Assembly (NCBI GenBank): GCA_963693085.1
Contig: OY856414.1
Span: 263,590,001-263,654,000 of the forward strand
DNA: 64,000 nt
Origin: Alisma plantago-aquatica
Taxonomy: Eukaryota > Streptophyta > Magnoliopsida > Alismatales > Alismataceae
Direction of reading: 5' to 3'
Part shown: piece after piece, positions 1 through 12,859 of the stretch
Position numbering within the stretch: the first letter of the stretch is position 1
Layout of the letters: every line of letters starts with the position of its first letter
Program-made: the position numbers and the translations under genes
The notes under the pieces: generated by a model
The model's input: the letters and a program-made list of their open reading frames with translations, nothing else
What the model was told of the DNA's origin: nothing
Databases searched by the model: none

Positions 1-889
1 TTATCTCCCTATGTAAGATCCTTATCTTACATAGTCACCCTCAAAGTTAGATGTTTACCCTAGAATATACCTAAGACTCCTATGAGATGATGGAATAAAG
101 TTTTGGAATCATATGAGGTACACATAAATATCTTGATGTGTAAACCCTTTTGTGAAGGGACCCTTAAGCTCATACCCTAAAATGTAGGTTAGTTCTGACA
201 TACCTATTTTAATGATTATCAGATTTGATATTAGGATGGAGATTAGTAATGAGGATGTTAAAGTAGTTGAAAAGGAGTTTTTAATTGGAAAAAACAAGTG
301 TGACTCTATTGTGGCATTGATTCTGGGCCCTATCTTCAGTTTTATATTACAAAGTTATGCCATCAAATTATTTTTCATTATAAAACTATGTGTGCAAAAG
401 GAAATTTTGTCTAGATTTTATGGATGCTTTCTTGAACTGAAACACAATAAGAGAATGTTTGAATTTTGATAGAGAAACCATAAAACTAGTTAGATTAGAA
501 TTCTATGACCCTATGTTTAAGAAGTGATGACTAGGAAGACATACTTAAATAAGGGTTTACATAATCTAGCCTCTTTTTCATATTAGGTTGTGGAGTTTTG
601 TTAACATGTGACTTATTATATGATAATGAGAACCTTATGGTTGTTATATTATAATCATAAGGACCTAAAGTCAAACCTAGGTACCTATGATCATCTTGTT
701 TGATGCATGACATATGTACAACATAAACACACCTAGTTGACACAAGTATTAAAATGAATATCTAACCCCAATACCTTGGTGTTTCTTAGTTTGACTTCTA
801 AGGTTAAACCTTTTAGAGGTGAAGAGTAGTTGGTTGATAGAGTAAGGATGATTATATTTTGAGGACAAAATCCTCTTTAAAGAGTGGAG
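1..889 (+). mobile_element. Internal region of a non-autonomous gypsy-type element (family B), 5' end outside the window
   Basis: This is the internal part of an LTR element that begins before the window. It aligns by eye, in reverse complement, with the internal region at 43935-44649: shared stretches include the start (tttatctccc, then a gat/gttgaccct-like run), the block around 320-345 (gattctgggccctatctt) and the last 120 bases before the LTR. It ends in a polypurine-type signal at 861-889 (gaggacaaaatcctctttaa, then agagtggag). I see no gag or pol reading frame; the small open frames at 109-297 and 212-469 show no family motif. Homology to the 0.7-kb element is seen directly; the non-autonomous status is inferred from the lack of coding sequence. 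Confidence 0.65.
861..889 (+). other. Polypurine tract before a 3' LTR
   Basis: Purine-rich run with the gypsy-typical 'gaggacaaaatcctctttaa' followed by 'agagtggag', directly before an LTR start. The reverse complement of 43935-43975 carries the same signal. It primes plus-strand DNA synthesis in LTR elements. Confidence 0.65.
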
Positions 890-1115
890 CATAACATATT
901 AAAATCTAGCATCTTGATAGTGGAAACCCTAATCACATGGCTAAGAGGTTGGTATGCTTGTATATATAGAATTGACTAACAAGGTTAAAAATGTATCCTA
1001 GTACACATGTTTGTACCCTATTGAACATTTAATGCATGTAGTATAAAAACTCAAAGGTGACCCTGACCATGCTTTGCATAAGTAGACATGAATAGGATGA
1101 TAACCTCAATATATG

Positions 1116-1123
1116 GAACCTAA
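1116..1123. repeat. Left target-site duplication of the hAT element
   Basis: GAACCTAA, identical to 1877-1884 on the other side of the element. Confidence 0.92.
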
Positions 1124-1876
1124 TAGGGATGTAAACGGTGTGGGAATGGTGTGGGTCTGGCCATACCCATACCCATACCCATCTAATTTAGCGAGTCCAG
1201 TTTCGGTTCTAGACCTGCATAGTACAAAACCTGGACCCACACCATACACGTACCTTCAATAATAGCGGGTATGCGGTGTGGGTATGCGGTGCGGATATGC
1301 GGGTAAGCGGTTCTATAAAACATCATATTATTTATGTAAGAGAAATGACTATGATACATATATTTAACACAACAAGATATTGTTATCATATAGTATATTA
1401 ACATGTAATAGATATATTAGACAATGCTATATTCTATACAATAACATTAATTGATTAATTGTTTACATATTTGTAGTCATGATCATAATGTTTAATTTAT
1501 GTAGAAAGTAATGTAGATATGTAGACGTTGTGATTTTAAGCTTACATATGATGTTCGTTATTGTAACTCGAATAGTTAATTCTTAATTATATGACTAGTA
1601 CCAACCTTATTGTGGTTAGAGTAGGATATAATCTCAATAATTATATTAGTTAGACTAGTAAAGTATGATATATAACATATTATTTTAGTAGTTACTTATG
1701 TATAGTGGGTACACGGGTCTGGGTCCAAGCATACCCATTATTGGACCCGCTTCTATGCGGGTCTAAGGGTATACGGGTCCAAGGGTATGCGGGTATAAAA
1801 AATTAGACATGTGACAGGTTTTTAAGGGTCGGGATTTGCGGGTTCGTGGGTCTACCCATACCCATTTATAGCCCTA
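1124..1876. mobile_element. Non-autonomous hAT element (MITE-like), 753 bp
   Basis: Terminal inverted repeats: left TAGGGATGTAAACGG, and right end reverse-complemented TAGGGCTATAAATGG (12 of 15 match). It is flanked by a perfect 8-bp duplication GAACCTAA at 1116-1123 and 1877-1884; 8 bp is the hAT target-site length. Both ends carry runs of 'tacccata' and 'gggtatgcgggt' type motifs, common in plant hAT miniature elements. There is no transposase frame. The high confidence comes from the TIRs and the duplication together. Confidence 0.92.
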
Positions 1877-1884
1877 GAACCTAA
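1877..1884. repeat. Right target-site duplication of the hAT element
   Basis: GAACCTAA, identical to 1116-1123. Confidence 0.92.
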
Positions 1885-4800
1885 CCTTGGACTTCATACA
1901 TGCTGATGAAGTGTATGTGCCACATTGTAATCATGTTGACCTAAAACCTAAGTTGTAATCATCTAATCCTAACATGTACATCCTTTATAACATTCATGAT
2001 ACATTAGTAAGACTAAGTCCATTTTTGCATAACCTATATTAATACACATACTTGGAACTAATCATCTAAATATGGCTTGATATGTAAATGGGTTCATTCA
2101 TATGTAACATATGACACCTTGTTCACTAATACACATAGAATGATTAGGATGTACATAATTGGTAATCTTATGTGCATAAATATAAATGAATGGTACACAT
2201 GGACAATAAAGTGACAAATAGATAAAGTGTGATAATAATTGGATGCTAATATAAGTGGAGATAACTAGTATGCCATAATATAAGTTAATGTTTAATTGAC
2301 AAACTTAAGGGGATAAGTAAGTAAAATATGGATTTTTGTGCAATAAAATATATTATAACCCTTTTGATAAATATCTAAGGATTAGGGAGTCTAAGTAATG
2401 AATGTTGATAATGATGTAATATTATAATAAATATAAAGATGATGAGACAAAACCATAATAGTAATAGAACTCATAAAAATATGTTTAGAAAGTGAAAATT
2501 AATGAGAGATTCTTCTACCTCATGTTTTAGTTTGCTTAGGAGCCGAGTTTCACATTAAGTGAATAAATCTAGATGGCTTAATTTCATTTAGGAATGAGAA
2601 TATTAAATCAAATTTGCAATATCAAGTAATGTAATCCATGGCTCCAAAAGTGGAAATTAATGTAGAAATAAGAATTGAACCGTCCTAATAAGTCTAGGTA
2701 TAGACTTTTATAATTTTGGGATGTTGTTACCTCCAATTTTATTAGAGAAGGAAATTATTGATGAAAATACCTAAATGGATTCGAATGAAAATTATTTCAT
2801 TTACTTTGCTCTTTCCTAAAGTTGGTTGTTTGCTTGTTGTCATGCTGATTTTCCCAGATCTAACAATTTACATATTTATTTCTAAGTGTCAGATTTGGAT
2901 CACACATTCACGTTTCTTCTTGGTCAAGCTTATTTTCCTTTCAACATTAGCTATTCCCCGATTTTCTCTCCCTTAGTTATCCTTCTTATCTCTATATCCT
3001 CTCGCGATTTATTCCCCATCATGCTCCTTGTATCCTTCTAGTACTGTTGATACCCAATAAGTACCCCAACTCTCACTAATATGGAAACACCCAAATCATA
3101 TTTCACCTCTCCTTTTCCTTGATCCACGAAGTCCACACACCACCTTCCTATGTACGCCAAACAACCCAAAAACAATGCCTCTCATCCATAAAATGCTTAC
3201 CACCCTTAGTTGAACCCCAAAAACCATGGGGTGGTGCCACAAAGTCAATCTTCCTCACCGACCACTGTAGACATGACCCAATAACTCTAGTCACTACCGA
3301 CAAATTAATCCCATAGTAAGTATCCCCGAGATTTCTCCTTGCATCTCCAACCATGTTTTTACATCCGTTTTAGTTTACCATAGGTTCCTAGCTTCAAGTT
3401 TAAACCTACAAATGGTGATGTCATTCGGACCCTCTACACTGCCCTAACCCTATTTCTTCACCCTACATCTTCATTTGGTATTGTTGGATGTTTTCCTGTC
3501 TTTAGTTTCCCCCTTCATTGCCTCAATTTTCTAGTTTTTGAACCTTATCTCAATTGCCCTGATCTAGCTCCCATTGTGAGTTTCTGATCTCCATGGATTC
3601 ATCATTGACACTTCTTTGGTTCATCGGTCCTTGCTTCTATCTTATGTTTATGAAGTTTGATAGACGTCGAGGAAGATGAGGTGTGCCTCCCTTTGTGATC
3701 TTTTATGCTGGTCGCGAGTATTCATTTAGACATCGATCTTTCACACCTTTGTTGCAATGTGATCCCTCATGTGAGGAGACTAAACAAACAAGAAAATTGT
3801 TTTTGTTTTCTTAGTTTTACCCCTCTCTTTTCCTTTAATTTTTTGTTTTTCCTCTAGGGTTACCATTGTCTTTGTGCCCTTCCATTTTGATTTGTCCATG
3901 GTGATGGCATTGTGGTACAAAAATCTAGGTGGCCAAGTTCTATTGTCCACCTCAACTAGGCACATACATGTTTTTAATTTATTAATGAATGTGGTTTTTT
4001 TTTAAATTTCTCATTATCTATAACTTCAAAAAATCATAACTAAATATTTATTTATAACAAAAAATATGGTTTAAAATCATGGGATTTTCTCTACACAATG
4101 GTATATTATACATAACCTGATTCTAATATAATAAATATGTTATTTTTCAAGGAAGTTCCTAATTGTTTAGAATTTATATATTTGATAATATGTCAGTAAA
4201 AAAATAAATAAAAGTATGTAAAGGAATTAGGTTAGAATGATCTAAAGCATGGTGTGGTTGTAGAGACCTAAATCAGTAAAAATAAAAGGTGTTTTGTAGG
4301 GTTTGAAGAATACATGTAATTAACTATTGTGGCATTTAATAGGTTTCTTGTGGACCTAAGATGGGTATAGGGTTTAGCTTGGATCTTAGTAGACTAAATA
4401 TGAGGTATGTCACATCCCTATTCATTATATGGAGCAATCACATGTGTTTTGTCCCTATTTACCTTTTGAGACATATACCGTACACTATTTCTCCCTCTTC
4501 TGAGATGTTGACTCTTATGAGTTCTTATATTTTATAATTGATATTTTAATCTTTTTAATCTTCCAGATATATTTTATGGATCCTAATTTGTATCATATTC
4601 ATTCTATTACAAGTGATAATCCTAGTTTGAGGAATTAAGATAAATGTAACCTTATTTTTTTGGTGATGACCTTTTATGGTCTTATGATGTATCTAAATTG
4701 TGGAGATTGATTGGATATTCTCTTATGGGTCCTCTGGTCCCATTTGATAATATTGGATGCTCTCATACCTTTTTATGAACTTGACTAAACTTTACCTCTC

Positions 4801-5739
4801 CATTTGTGCATGGCTTAGACTAATTTTATTTCTAGTAGCATTACATGATTACTATCATATATAGGGCGTATATTTTTTTGACCGACTGTGCTTTTCCACC
4901 CAGTATATATAGGGAACACTTATTCACCTAGGGTTTACTTTTTGACCCACTTTTTGTCTGGTCTTCTATGGTTTCCTAGCCCTGCTTTCAATAATTTTAG
5001 TCTGATGTTGTTTGCATGCACATCTTATGTTTTGTGATAGTATTGAATAAATTTATTAAGGCTAGAAACTCTCTTATTGATTATGTTATTTTACACCTCT
5101 TTGATGTCCTATTTATATGTTATCTTTCCCTCTTTTCTCGGGAATTCTTGAATAGTTATTTGTTTTCCTTTTTCCATAATATTGCTCAATCTCTATTTAT
5201 ATGCACATACCAACATTTTTTGTCTTTTATGGGGTATGCTTCCAATACCTTAGGTGAACAATATCGAAGACTTGACATGATGACCTAGACATGGCATAGT
5301 GGAGTTGACTCTTAGGAGATCAACTTGAAATAGATTAGATATCCCTATGCTTAGATCTTGAAGTTTTTACCTTCATGTAATCCCTAAGTGGAAGATTATT
5401 ATATGATCTTTTAAAGTTGAATATAGTCATTATATTTTATTGAGCTACTATTCTTGTATACTATTCTTCTGAAAAATGAAAAAATACACCTACTCCATCA
5501 TACTTTTTAGTGTATTTGAATTAGATGGGTTTGTTCCTTAATTTTAGTGAGGAGTGGATCCCCTCTCTGGTCTCACTCCTTACGAACTTATATTTCTTGA
5601 CACATTTAAAGACCTAAAGGCATTATCGATAGATAGGATATACACATCAAATTGATCTAGTACATCACATAAATATTTTGTACAAAGGGTTTTAGGTTTA
5701 AGTTGTATGAAATTAATAATGGTAATATGAGATTTATAC

Positions 5740-5923
5740 CTTGAATGGGAAGGGATCTGGGGGTTTCCCATAAAGCTAGGTCATGCATGTATTCCAATGC
5801 CACCTTCCTTTGTTTCATCCAATAATCAATAGTCATAGACTTATTAGGGTTAGATGGAGATCCATTCTCAAAGTAAACTCTTTCTCTAGGCGTAATGAGT
5901 CTCAAACCCCTTAGAGGAACCAT
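5740..5923 (-). pseudogene. Exon-like coding fragment, unrecognised protein
   Basis: A minus-strand frame starts at an ATG (5921-5923), reads about 61 codons of ordinary, polar composition (starting MVPLRGLRLITPRERVYF, with a later IDYWMKQRKVALEYMHD), and then meets a good plant 5' splice site, AAG|GTATAA, at 5740/5739. Past that point the frame continues only into low-complexity codons, as an intron would. I do not recognise the family, no second exon was found, and the surroundings are repeat DNA. It could be a captured host-gene fragment, an exon of a decayed gene, or chance. What is seen is the frame and the splice donor; gene origin is inference. Confidence 0.3.
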
Positions 5924-6076
5924 TTATATTTAATCTAGATTTTGGAGGCATTTTCAAGTTGGTAAACTAAGTGATGGCTTATTCGGATATACACAAATCA
6001 AGCATTCAACATTGATTTAATAACCATCCAATTTTTCAATATATATATATATACACATCTCCCTCTTTATATATAC

Positions 6077-6108
<32 letters not shown>

Positions 6109-7970
6109 TCTAAATTCTCCTAGAGATAACAAGCATGAGACAATATTGTACCATTCATCGTTAGAGAGAGTGAAAGTAGATGAGAAGACTAATGTATAAC
6201 ATTTCCTAATTAGGTGGCTTGGGGATAGTCCTTAAATGGAAAGGGATGAGAAGATATATTTTTCTAGGATTAGGGTTCTCATATTTACATTATTAATTAT
6301 GTTACATAGGATACTTGGGGGTTGGGGGACAACCCTAGCAACATGTAATATAGATAGAGGGTGATTTTGTAAATAACCCCCACCAACACTTGCCTTTGGT
6401 TCCTTGTGGTTTAGTAAAGATAAATAGGTTATTTAATGCACAAAAAATGACCTATGCACTTGTCTCTTATACCATTTGTCACTCGTTAACAACTTCAATC
6501 CAATACACACATTAGACAATAAAAGAAATCACATGCACAAGGCTTTACTAATTTCATGTCCATGTATATATAAAAAAATGTATATACATGCATGATATAT
6601 AAAAAATCATAGTTAATCTAAATGTTATGTATAAATGGGGACAAAGCCAAGTAGTTATATAGAATAAAACTTAGTATATGACAAACTACTTGTGAAAAAT
6701 TAAAGCCTAAAATAAGAGTCCCATTTAGCATTATCATATTAATTTGTTGATTCATCCAAATCATCATTGAATAGAATCACGGGCATTTTCTAATGTTTCT
6801 AAAATTAAAAAGGTGACAACATCATAGTCATGAAGTGGTGCATTAAGAAAATTGTAAACCAATAATCAATATAGGAGTTTATGTATATATAGAATAAGAT
6901 TCATGGATCAACATCTAGATTATGGTAGTAGTTTTTATGTATTTTTTTATTATATATTCTATGCATTAAGTGCTTGAGGTTTTTGATGCTCTAAAAGTAA
7001 ACCTTATGGTCAAATATGAAAGATTTATCCCATAGGGAATCTATTATCTACTATTAAGACTTGGACCACCTTCTGACACTATACTAGGAAATACTTGTAG
7101 TGCCTATATATAATGGAACAAGTATATAGTGTTTCATGTCTTCATGACTATATATATAGAAAATCATGGAATGTAACATAACTGAACACATATTTTATTC
7201 AATATAATGTGCTAATACTTTATTATCCATGTGTAATAACTATACTTAGTACTTGGATAATAATAGGTAAACATACCATGAATTCAAAAGTGAGGATTCT
7301 CCTCATTTGTATACAGTGAACCCTCCATTTATAAGAGTTTTTTTCTAATTATATGTATGGGAAAAGTCATAATATGATTTTCAAAGTTGAGTAATGTTGT
7401 TGTTTTGTTAATTAGAGTCATGACTATCGAGTATGTGTTAGAGAGTACTAATTCAGATTAAGGACCTTGGTAACAAATCTCAGTGATGAGAATTTATTTG
7501 TAAAGTCTATATTTAGTTCAAAAGGAATTGAATTAAACAATTAGGAATGATAATAATGATTATGACTTAGACATGGTGAGTAATATAGTTGAAACATGAA
7601 CTAAACTAAAATATTATATCATCATGAAAGATCATATATAATTTATGACTGATTAAGCAAATTGGATCATGTACTAGATTTTCATTAAATTTCCATAAGT
7701 AATTTAAATGAAGAGCATTTGATTATGATATTCAAAATGTAGGAGAAATAAGTCTCAATTTTATAATTAACTGATATAGAATATTTTTGTGATCATTTAG
7801 ATATATAATTTACCAATATTTCAACCACCCAATGAGTTAGAAATTATTGTAAGATATGTTAATTACCAGAATAAATAAATTATAAAAATTGGATCATTCA
7901 CTGTAACTATTTCTAATCTGATGACGATTTAGTGGGATCTTTGTGCGTATGTTAATAGTTAGAGGCTTTA
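5924..7970. other. No recognisable feature apart from the microsatellite
   Basis: AT-rich DNA with many stops in all frames. I found no LTR ends, primer-binding sites, TIR pairs or protein motifs beyond the TA microsatellite at 6034-6112. Confidence 0.5.
6034..6112. repeat. (TA)n / (TATATACA)n microsatellite
   Basis: Two blocks of alternating TA interrupted by 'cacatctccctcttta'. Confidence 0.9.
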
Positions 7971-10693
7971 TGTAACACCCCTCCAAGCACATACATGATA
8001 GCGGAAGCAAACCCTATGTTGTCCATAACATGGGTCACTCAGCTTGGAGGAACATTACAAAACAATATGCATTGCAACAATATAAATGAAACATCATGCA
8101 TTAATTTAAAATATAGATCCATACCTTGTTCTTTAAAAGGGAAAAACATAAATTGTCTCATGTTGATCTCAAGCCTAATACATGTAGACTAAACAAATCT
8201 AAAACATGAACTAAAACTAAACTAGATAATCTATTGAATTGGTAGATGGCACCCCACCAAGCTAAAGTCTCCTTGAGTCAGCTACACTTGAAGGCTCACT
8301 TCAATTCTCTCTTGCTCCTTGATCTAGGGACATCTCATCCCACAACCAGGTGAAATAAAGCAACAACATAAGTAAGCGACATTGTACACATTATAAGAAA
8401 AGAAAGCACATATAATTGACTTGAAAGAAAATCTTGACATGAATTTCACTTAAGCACTCTTGAAATTAATTACTTGACATAAACAAGAATTGAATAAGTA
8501 AAATATGCACTCTGTGATTTGCCCACTTAAGAGTCCATAATTGGCATGAATGCCCATGATTTGGCCAAAAAAGCCCATAATGACCCCTTAAGGTCCATGA
8601 CTGGCTATGAAAGCCCATAATTGGCACGAATGCCCATAAAGACCCCTTGAGGTCCATGATGGCGAGAGCATATAAAACTTAATCAAATTCTTATAGCATG
8701 ATTCTTAAATTTAAACATTAAATCTTTGACATTATGGGATTTCTCCCTCATGATCTTAATATTACATGATTTACATGATCTTTCTTAAATGCCTTAACTA
8801 TTACATGATCATAACATAAAAATTATTGAGCATCTGTGATAAACATAGGAATTTATAGATATAGAAAACTACAGGAAATACTATAATTGGAGACATGATC
8901 ATTATCTTAATTTCATTCATTAACTTGGAATTTAAAGCATAATCATAAAGCATACATAACATGCAATTCAACCAAGCTACATATGTATAGTGGCATGACC
9001 CGCTTACCTGGAGCAAGACAAAACCTAATCTCATCTCCTTGGTCTTGAGTAAATCCAATGTTCCCTAAAATTACAATATTTATATTAATTATCACCTTGA
9101 ACATCATCCTAAACCCTAATTTGGGTCTTCTAGGAAAACATGATTAGAGATGATTGAATTGGGTTTGAAAATAATGAAATCAACTTCCTCTTTGAAAAGC
9201 CTTTCCAACGACTATTTTTGGGTATTTTTATGATAAACCATTAATTTATTGTGAATTTACAAAAAAATGACCAATCACAGAGCAGGACAAAGCCATGTTA
9301 GCATTATCCAAAACCTGCCAGCGTCGCCTAGCTAGAGCAACTGTAGGTAGCCACATGGCCTGGCTCGTGCTTGTAGCCTATGTGTTTGGACAAAGCGTCA
9401 AAAGACCCTAATACCCTTCCGGGGTGTGACAAAAAGAAATAGATTTCGGGGCTAAATTGTGAATTTGACATCCCGATTCATCATTCTCAACTGAAGAACA
9501 ACCGAGATACTCAGCGAGAGATACCTGACGGCAGATCGATCAAACTAGGACCTTGTGAGAAATAAGGTCAGGGGCGAGTTCCCCATGATTGTGCGAAGAA
9601 AATGAGCTCAAACTTAGGCGAAAAGGCAGTCAAAAACCCCGACATTGCTCCTGGACACCAGATGGAAGGAGAAAGGGAAACTATGAAATTCCTTCGGTGG
9701 GGATGAATTGAAGCCAGGGAAAGCTCTGTGGGGATTTTCTAAATCACCAAGTTGCATCAACGGGGTTCACGGTGCTCTGTGCTCTCACTTGGGGATGCCG
9801 CTAGGCTAGAGGGAGAACTAGAGGTCAGAGATAGGGTTGTAGGGAAAACGAGACCAAAATGGGGCTATGATTTGATTCCGTGAAGCTTGGGGATAGTTTT
9901 TAGGGTCCTATATATAGGTTTCAAGACTTGTGTGAGATATATTTTCTTGCGGAGGAAGAAGCACGGGAAAGGAGAGAGGGATATTTTCGACCCAAGTCTC
10001 TAGGGAATGAAACCCTACTTTTTAAGGGACGAGAAGGTTCAAGAAGGAGCGAGGATGGTGAGGTGGCAATTTGTTTGTGTTGTGGTTTTGTAAAGAGGGA
10101 GATCGAAGAGGGAGTAGAGTGTAGGGATCTGTCACTTCTAATCTGACTCGAAGTCGGGTGAGGGAGAAATGCTATCCACCGTCCACATAGTTCACATGAT
10201 CTGAGATATAAAGAGGGCCATCTGATCTGGCTGAGAAAGGGAACTGACAGATAAATGCACGTGACAGCATGATAAAATAGAACTTTACTCGAATAAATCG
10301 AATCTCACTTGCTTTAGGGTAAAAACTTCATAAAACTTCCCAAAATTGGTTTAGGGGTCAAACAAAGTCCAAATGACTTCAAATTTGGACGACAAGCTAA
10401 TAAAAGGGTCTAGAATCTTCCTATATGATTATAGTTAGGTTTTGCTTACCTTTTGTTCATCAAGCTCATATATGTCACTATTTAAATAAAATGAATTATT
10501 ATTTGTGTTCATTTGATTGTAAAGAAAAGAAAATTAGGGGGATATTTCTTTTTCTTTCTCTTGATTTCATTTTTCAAGTAATGTGTTAATTATGTAGGTG
10601 GTTTGCATCATTATTTAGATTTTGACATTAAAAGTTGAAAATTTTGCACTAAAGACCCTAAACTTATTTTATTTACAAATTCAGTATGTTACA
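7971..10693 (-). repeat. Solo or orphan LTR (family related to 34427-38592), 2.7 kb
   Basis: The + strand starts TGTAACACCCCTCC and ends GTATGTTACA, the TG...CA ends of an LTR. Bases before (cttta, 7966-7970) and after (ctttc, 10694-10698) match 4 of 5, as an old 5-bp target duplication would. The first 80 bases resemble the LTR at 34427: 'agcacatacatg', then 'gcggaagcaa', then 'ccataac', 'actca' and 'attaca'. Orientation is set to minus because the relatives with a visible polypurine tract run that way and because 'gcggaagc' matches the TTCCGC motif near the 3' end of the other LTRs. No primer-binding site or polypurine tract touches either end. Nearby G+C-rich DNA (9430-10190) has open frames but no protein motif. 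Confidence 0.6.
8525..8660. repeat. Imperfect 80-bp tandem duplication inside the LTR
   Basis: Blocks 'ccataattggcatgaatgccc' style at 8535 and 8615, and 'gaccccttaaggtccatga' at 8582 and again near 8641, are repeated 80 bases apart. Confidence 0.7.
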
Positions 10694-10721
10694 CTTTCCC
10701 TCAAAGTTTCCCTCTTCTCGT

Positions 10722-10749
10722 GTTCTTCTTTTTCTTCTTCTTCTTCTTG
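10722..10749. repeat. (TTC)n microsatellite
   Basis: Short run of TTC units just outside the 2.7-kb LTR. Confidence 0.8.
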
Positions 10750-11369
10750 AGCTTAAAATCCCAATAGCTACATGGCGAGGTCAGAGAAGAAAGGATGGGC
10801 TATACCAAGGTCCACTTATGGCCCCTTTACCTTCAGGGTCTAGCTATAGTTTTATGAGGTGACATTGTTCCAAGTTGATCCATATGAAGCTTTAGAGAAA
10901 TTGTAGAATGGAAGAATCTTGTTCATTCACACATGTAATGGAGGAGGAGGTGAGGTTAGGTCTCAAAAAAGCGTCATAAAAATTTGGTATGATGTTATGA
11001 ATCTTGGGGTTATGTTACTTTGTGTTAAGGAAACATATGGGTTTGTTTCACCCACTTTCTTTATCTAGGTAAATGTAGATGACAATTAGAAGGACATTGG
11101 ATATATATCTAAGGGCCTCAATTAGTCATGTACATAATCAACCATGCTCGAGGTCTAACTTAGGAGCAAGCTGTAATAAATGTCATGACTAAATGAAAAG
11201 TCAAATAACCAAAATTTGCAATGTTCACCATCATCCAAACCAATTTCCATCCTTTGAAATCCATAACATGCAATATCTAAATCCAAAGTAAACTTTTACA
11301 TTTTCTCATGTAATGTGTATTCTCCATCTTGTATGAAAAAGAGACCAATAAGTCTCTTTTTTCTTGTTG
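10750..11369. other. No supported gene; possible LINE 3' flank
   Basis: An ATG at 10771 opens a frame beginning MARSEKKGWAIPRSTYGPF, but stops follow within about 25 codons and again downstream, and I do not recognise it. The segment could be the 3' untranslated part of the neighbouring minus-strand LINE or unrelated old sequence. Confidence 0.3.
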
Positions 11370-11559
11370 AACCCAGTGTGTGACCCTTTCGTATTTCTAA
11401 TAAAGTGGTGATTATAATGCTTTAGAGAATTAAACATACACGGTGAATAAGAGAAAGAGAAAATAATCTAATTGTAAATTAAATGAGAGTCTCTAACAAC
11501 TTTACTCCAAAGATATCTAGATGTATATTGGAGCTAGAAAAGATCCTAAAATTCCTTTC

Positions 11560-12109
11560 TAAGCACATAGGATAAAGAGTGAAACATATTGTCAACTGCT
11601 CAGCTCCATAAAAATTTAAAACTTCATGTTCATCACTAGGGATATGTCCATACTTCAGCTTGAAAAAGGACTACAACTCCTTTGAACAAGCACAATCAAA
11701 GAGAGTATGAGTTCTATTTTTCATATCTTCCAAACATAAAACACATCTAGAACCTATCACATAACTAATCCTTTTCAGAAAGTCTAGAGTAGTGAGTCTA
11801 TTTAGAAAGAACTTCCACAAGAAGATACATAACCTTAGAATAAGGCTCGATCAAACCCACCCCATTGAACCATAGAGTTCTAAGATCTATACATATTCCA
11901 CATACCTCTTCTCTTGATTTTGTAATTTCCATTAAGCGAAATAGAGTTATTGACTTCGGATTGCTAGGAATGCTATCCAGATAGGATAAAGCACTATCAT
12001 CACCTCTAACATCGGGAGAGGTCCAGGATTTTGCATCTATAGAAACACTAACTTTTGCAATTCTCCCCTTACCAATCCTGAATACTAGTTGATTATCAAT
12101 ATGACCCAA
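11560..12109 (-). pseudogene. LINE ORF2 C-terminus with zf-RVT zinc-binding region
   Basis: A frame at 11798-12109 contains WTSPDVRGDDSALSYLDSI, the stretch that precedes the zinc region in plant L1 proteins. After a frame change, 11560-11770 reads CVLCLEDMKNRTHTLFDCA, the Cys/His pattern of zf-RVT, then a KYG run. One stop follows the second Cys block. In intact relatives this domain helps bind the template RNA. Confidence 0.7.
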
Positions 12110-12386
12110 CTAAGTAGGGTTTCCTAGGCAACATGGATCCTTCCATAACAAAAAACTTTCTCCTTTACCTACAATAAATTTGACTAGTGGAATGATAAAG
12201 TTTCTTAAAGAGAATAATCTATTCCACATCGAGGAGGTATTAACATTCAAATCCATGGACCATAAAAATATTTAGAGATATACTTCTCATGGATCCATTT
12301 GATCCAGGGAGCATTTTTACTGTTAGTAATATCCCATAGGTTTTTCAAGATACCTGCCTAAGACCAATCCATGATATGTATGACAA

Positions 12387-12614
12387 CTAAGGCCCCTTTT
12401 TTTTTAGGTATGCAAACAATATCCCAAGAGATATTATGTAGTTTTCTCTTACACCATCATGATCATCCCAAATAAATCTTATAAAAATCTTCTCTAAATC
12501 ATCAAGCATTGATTTAGGAAGAGGGAATGTAGTTGTCCAGAACATATGATAGAGTAGATATAGTAAGCTCAACTCTACCAGCCATGCTAAGAAGTCTTTC
12601 TTTCCAGTTGTCAA
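12387..12614 (-). pseudogene. LINE ORF2 segment downstream of the RT
   Basis: Seventy-five codons without a stop, containing the plant-LINE signature FPLPKSMLDDLEKIFIRFIW, a region after the RT palm that appears in most plant L1 ORF2 proteins. It is out of frame with the neighbouring fragments. Confidence 0.75.
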
Positions 12615-12859
12615 GATTCGTCTTCATATTATCCATGATAGGGTTGCACGTTCTTTTGGTGATTCAACCTATAAAATGTGGTAAGACAAGGTACCTTACA
12701 AAAAAGTCAGTAACTAGAATATCCCACCTTTAATAGAAGGTAACACAAAAACTTTACTGAGGAAGAGTTGACTTTTAACACTATATAGTTTTAGACTAGT
12801 ACCCCCTTCAAACTTTTTGAGATAATGAGAGATACCTTCAAGATTTTTTGTATTAGTCT

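Larger units (their letters stand above)
890..5584 (+). repeat. 3' LTR of the family-B element, split by a hAT miniature element
   Basis: The LTR begins right after the polypurine tract with cataacat, matching the TGTAACAT start of the related LTR ending at 43934 (read on the minus strand); the terminal TG has decayed to CA. Its 3' end was found by homology: 5420-5584 matches the 3' end of the LTRs at 31480 and 44650 (reverse complement), including 'cactccttac' at 5575-5583. Without the 761-bp hAT insertion and its duplication the LTR is about 3.9 kb, close to the 3.5 kb of its relative. A richer G+C stretch at about 2990-3960 sits where the other LTRs carry theirs. No coding potential is evident. 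Confidence 0.6.

Noticed and set aside
9421..9431. GGGGTGTGACA as the right end of the LTR that starts at 7971
   Set aside because: It resembles the true end at 38592, but flanking bases (aaaag) do not match the left flank (cttta), while the later TGTTACA at 10693 is followed by ctttc.
10771..11060. Possible gene starting MARSEKKGWAIP
   Set aside because: In-frame stops follow within about 25 codons and no splice pattern or family rescues it.
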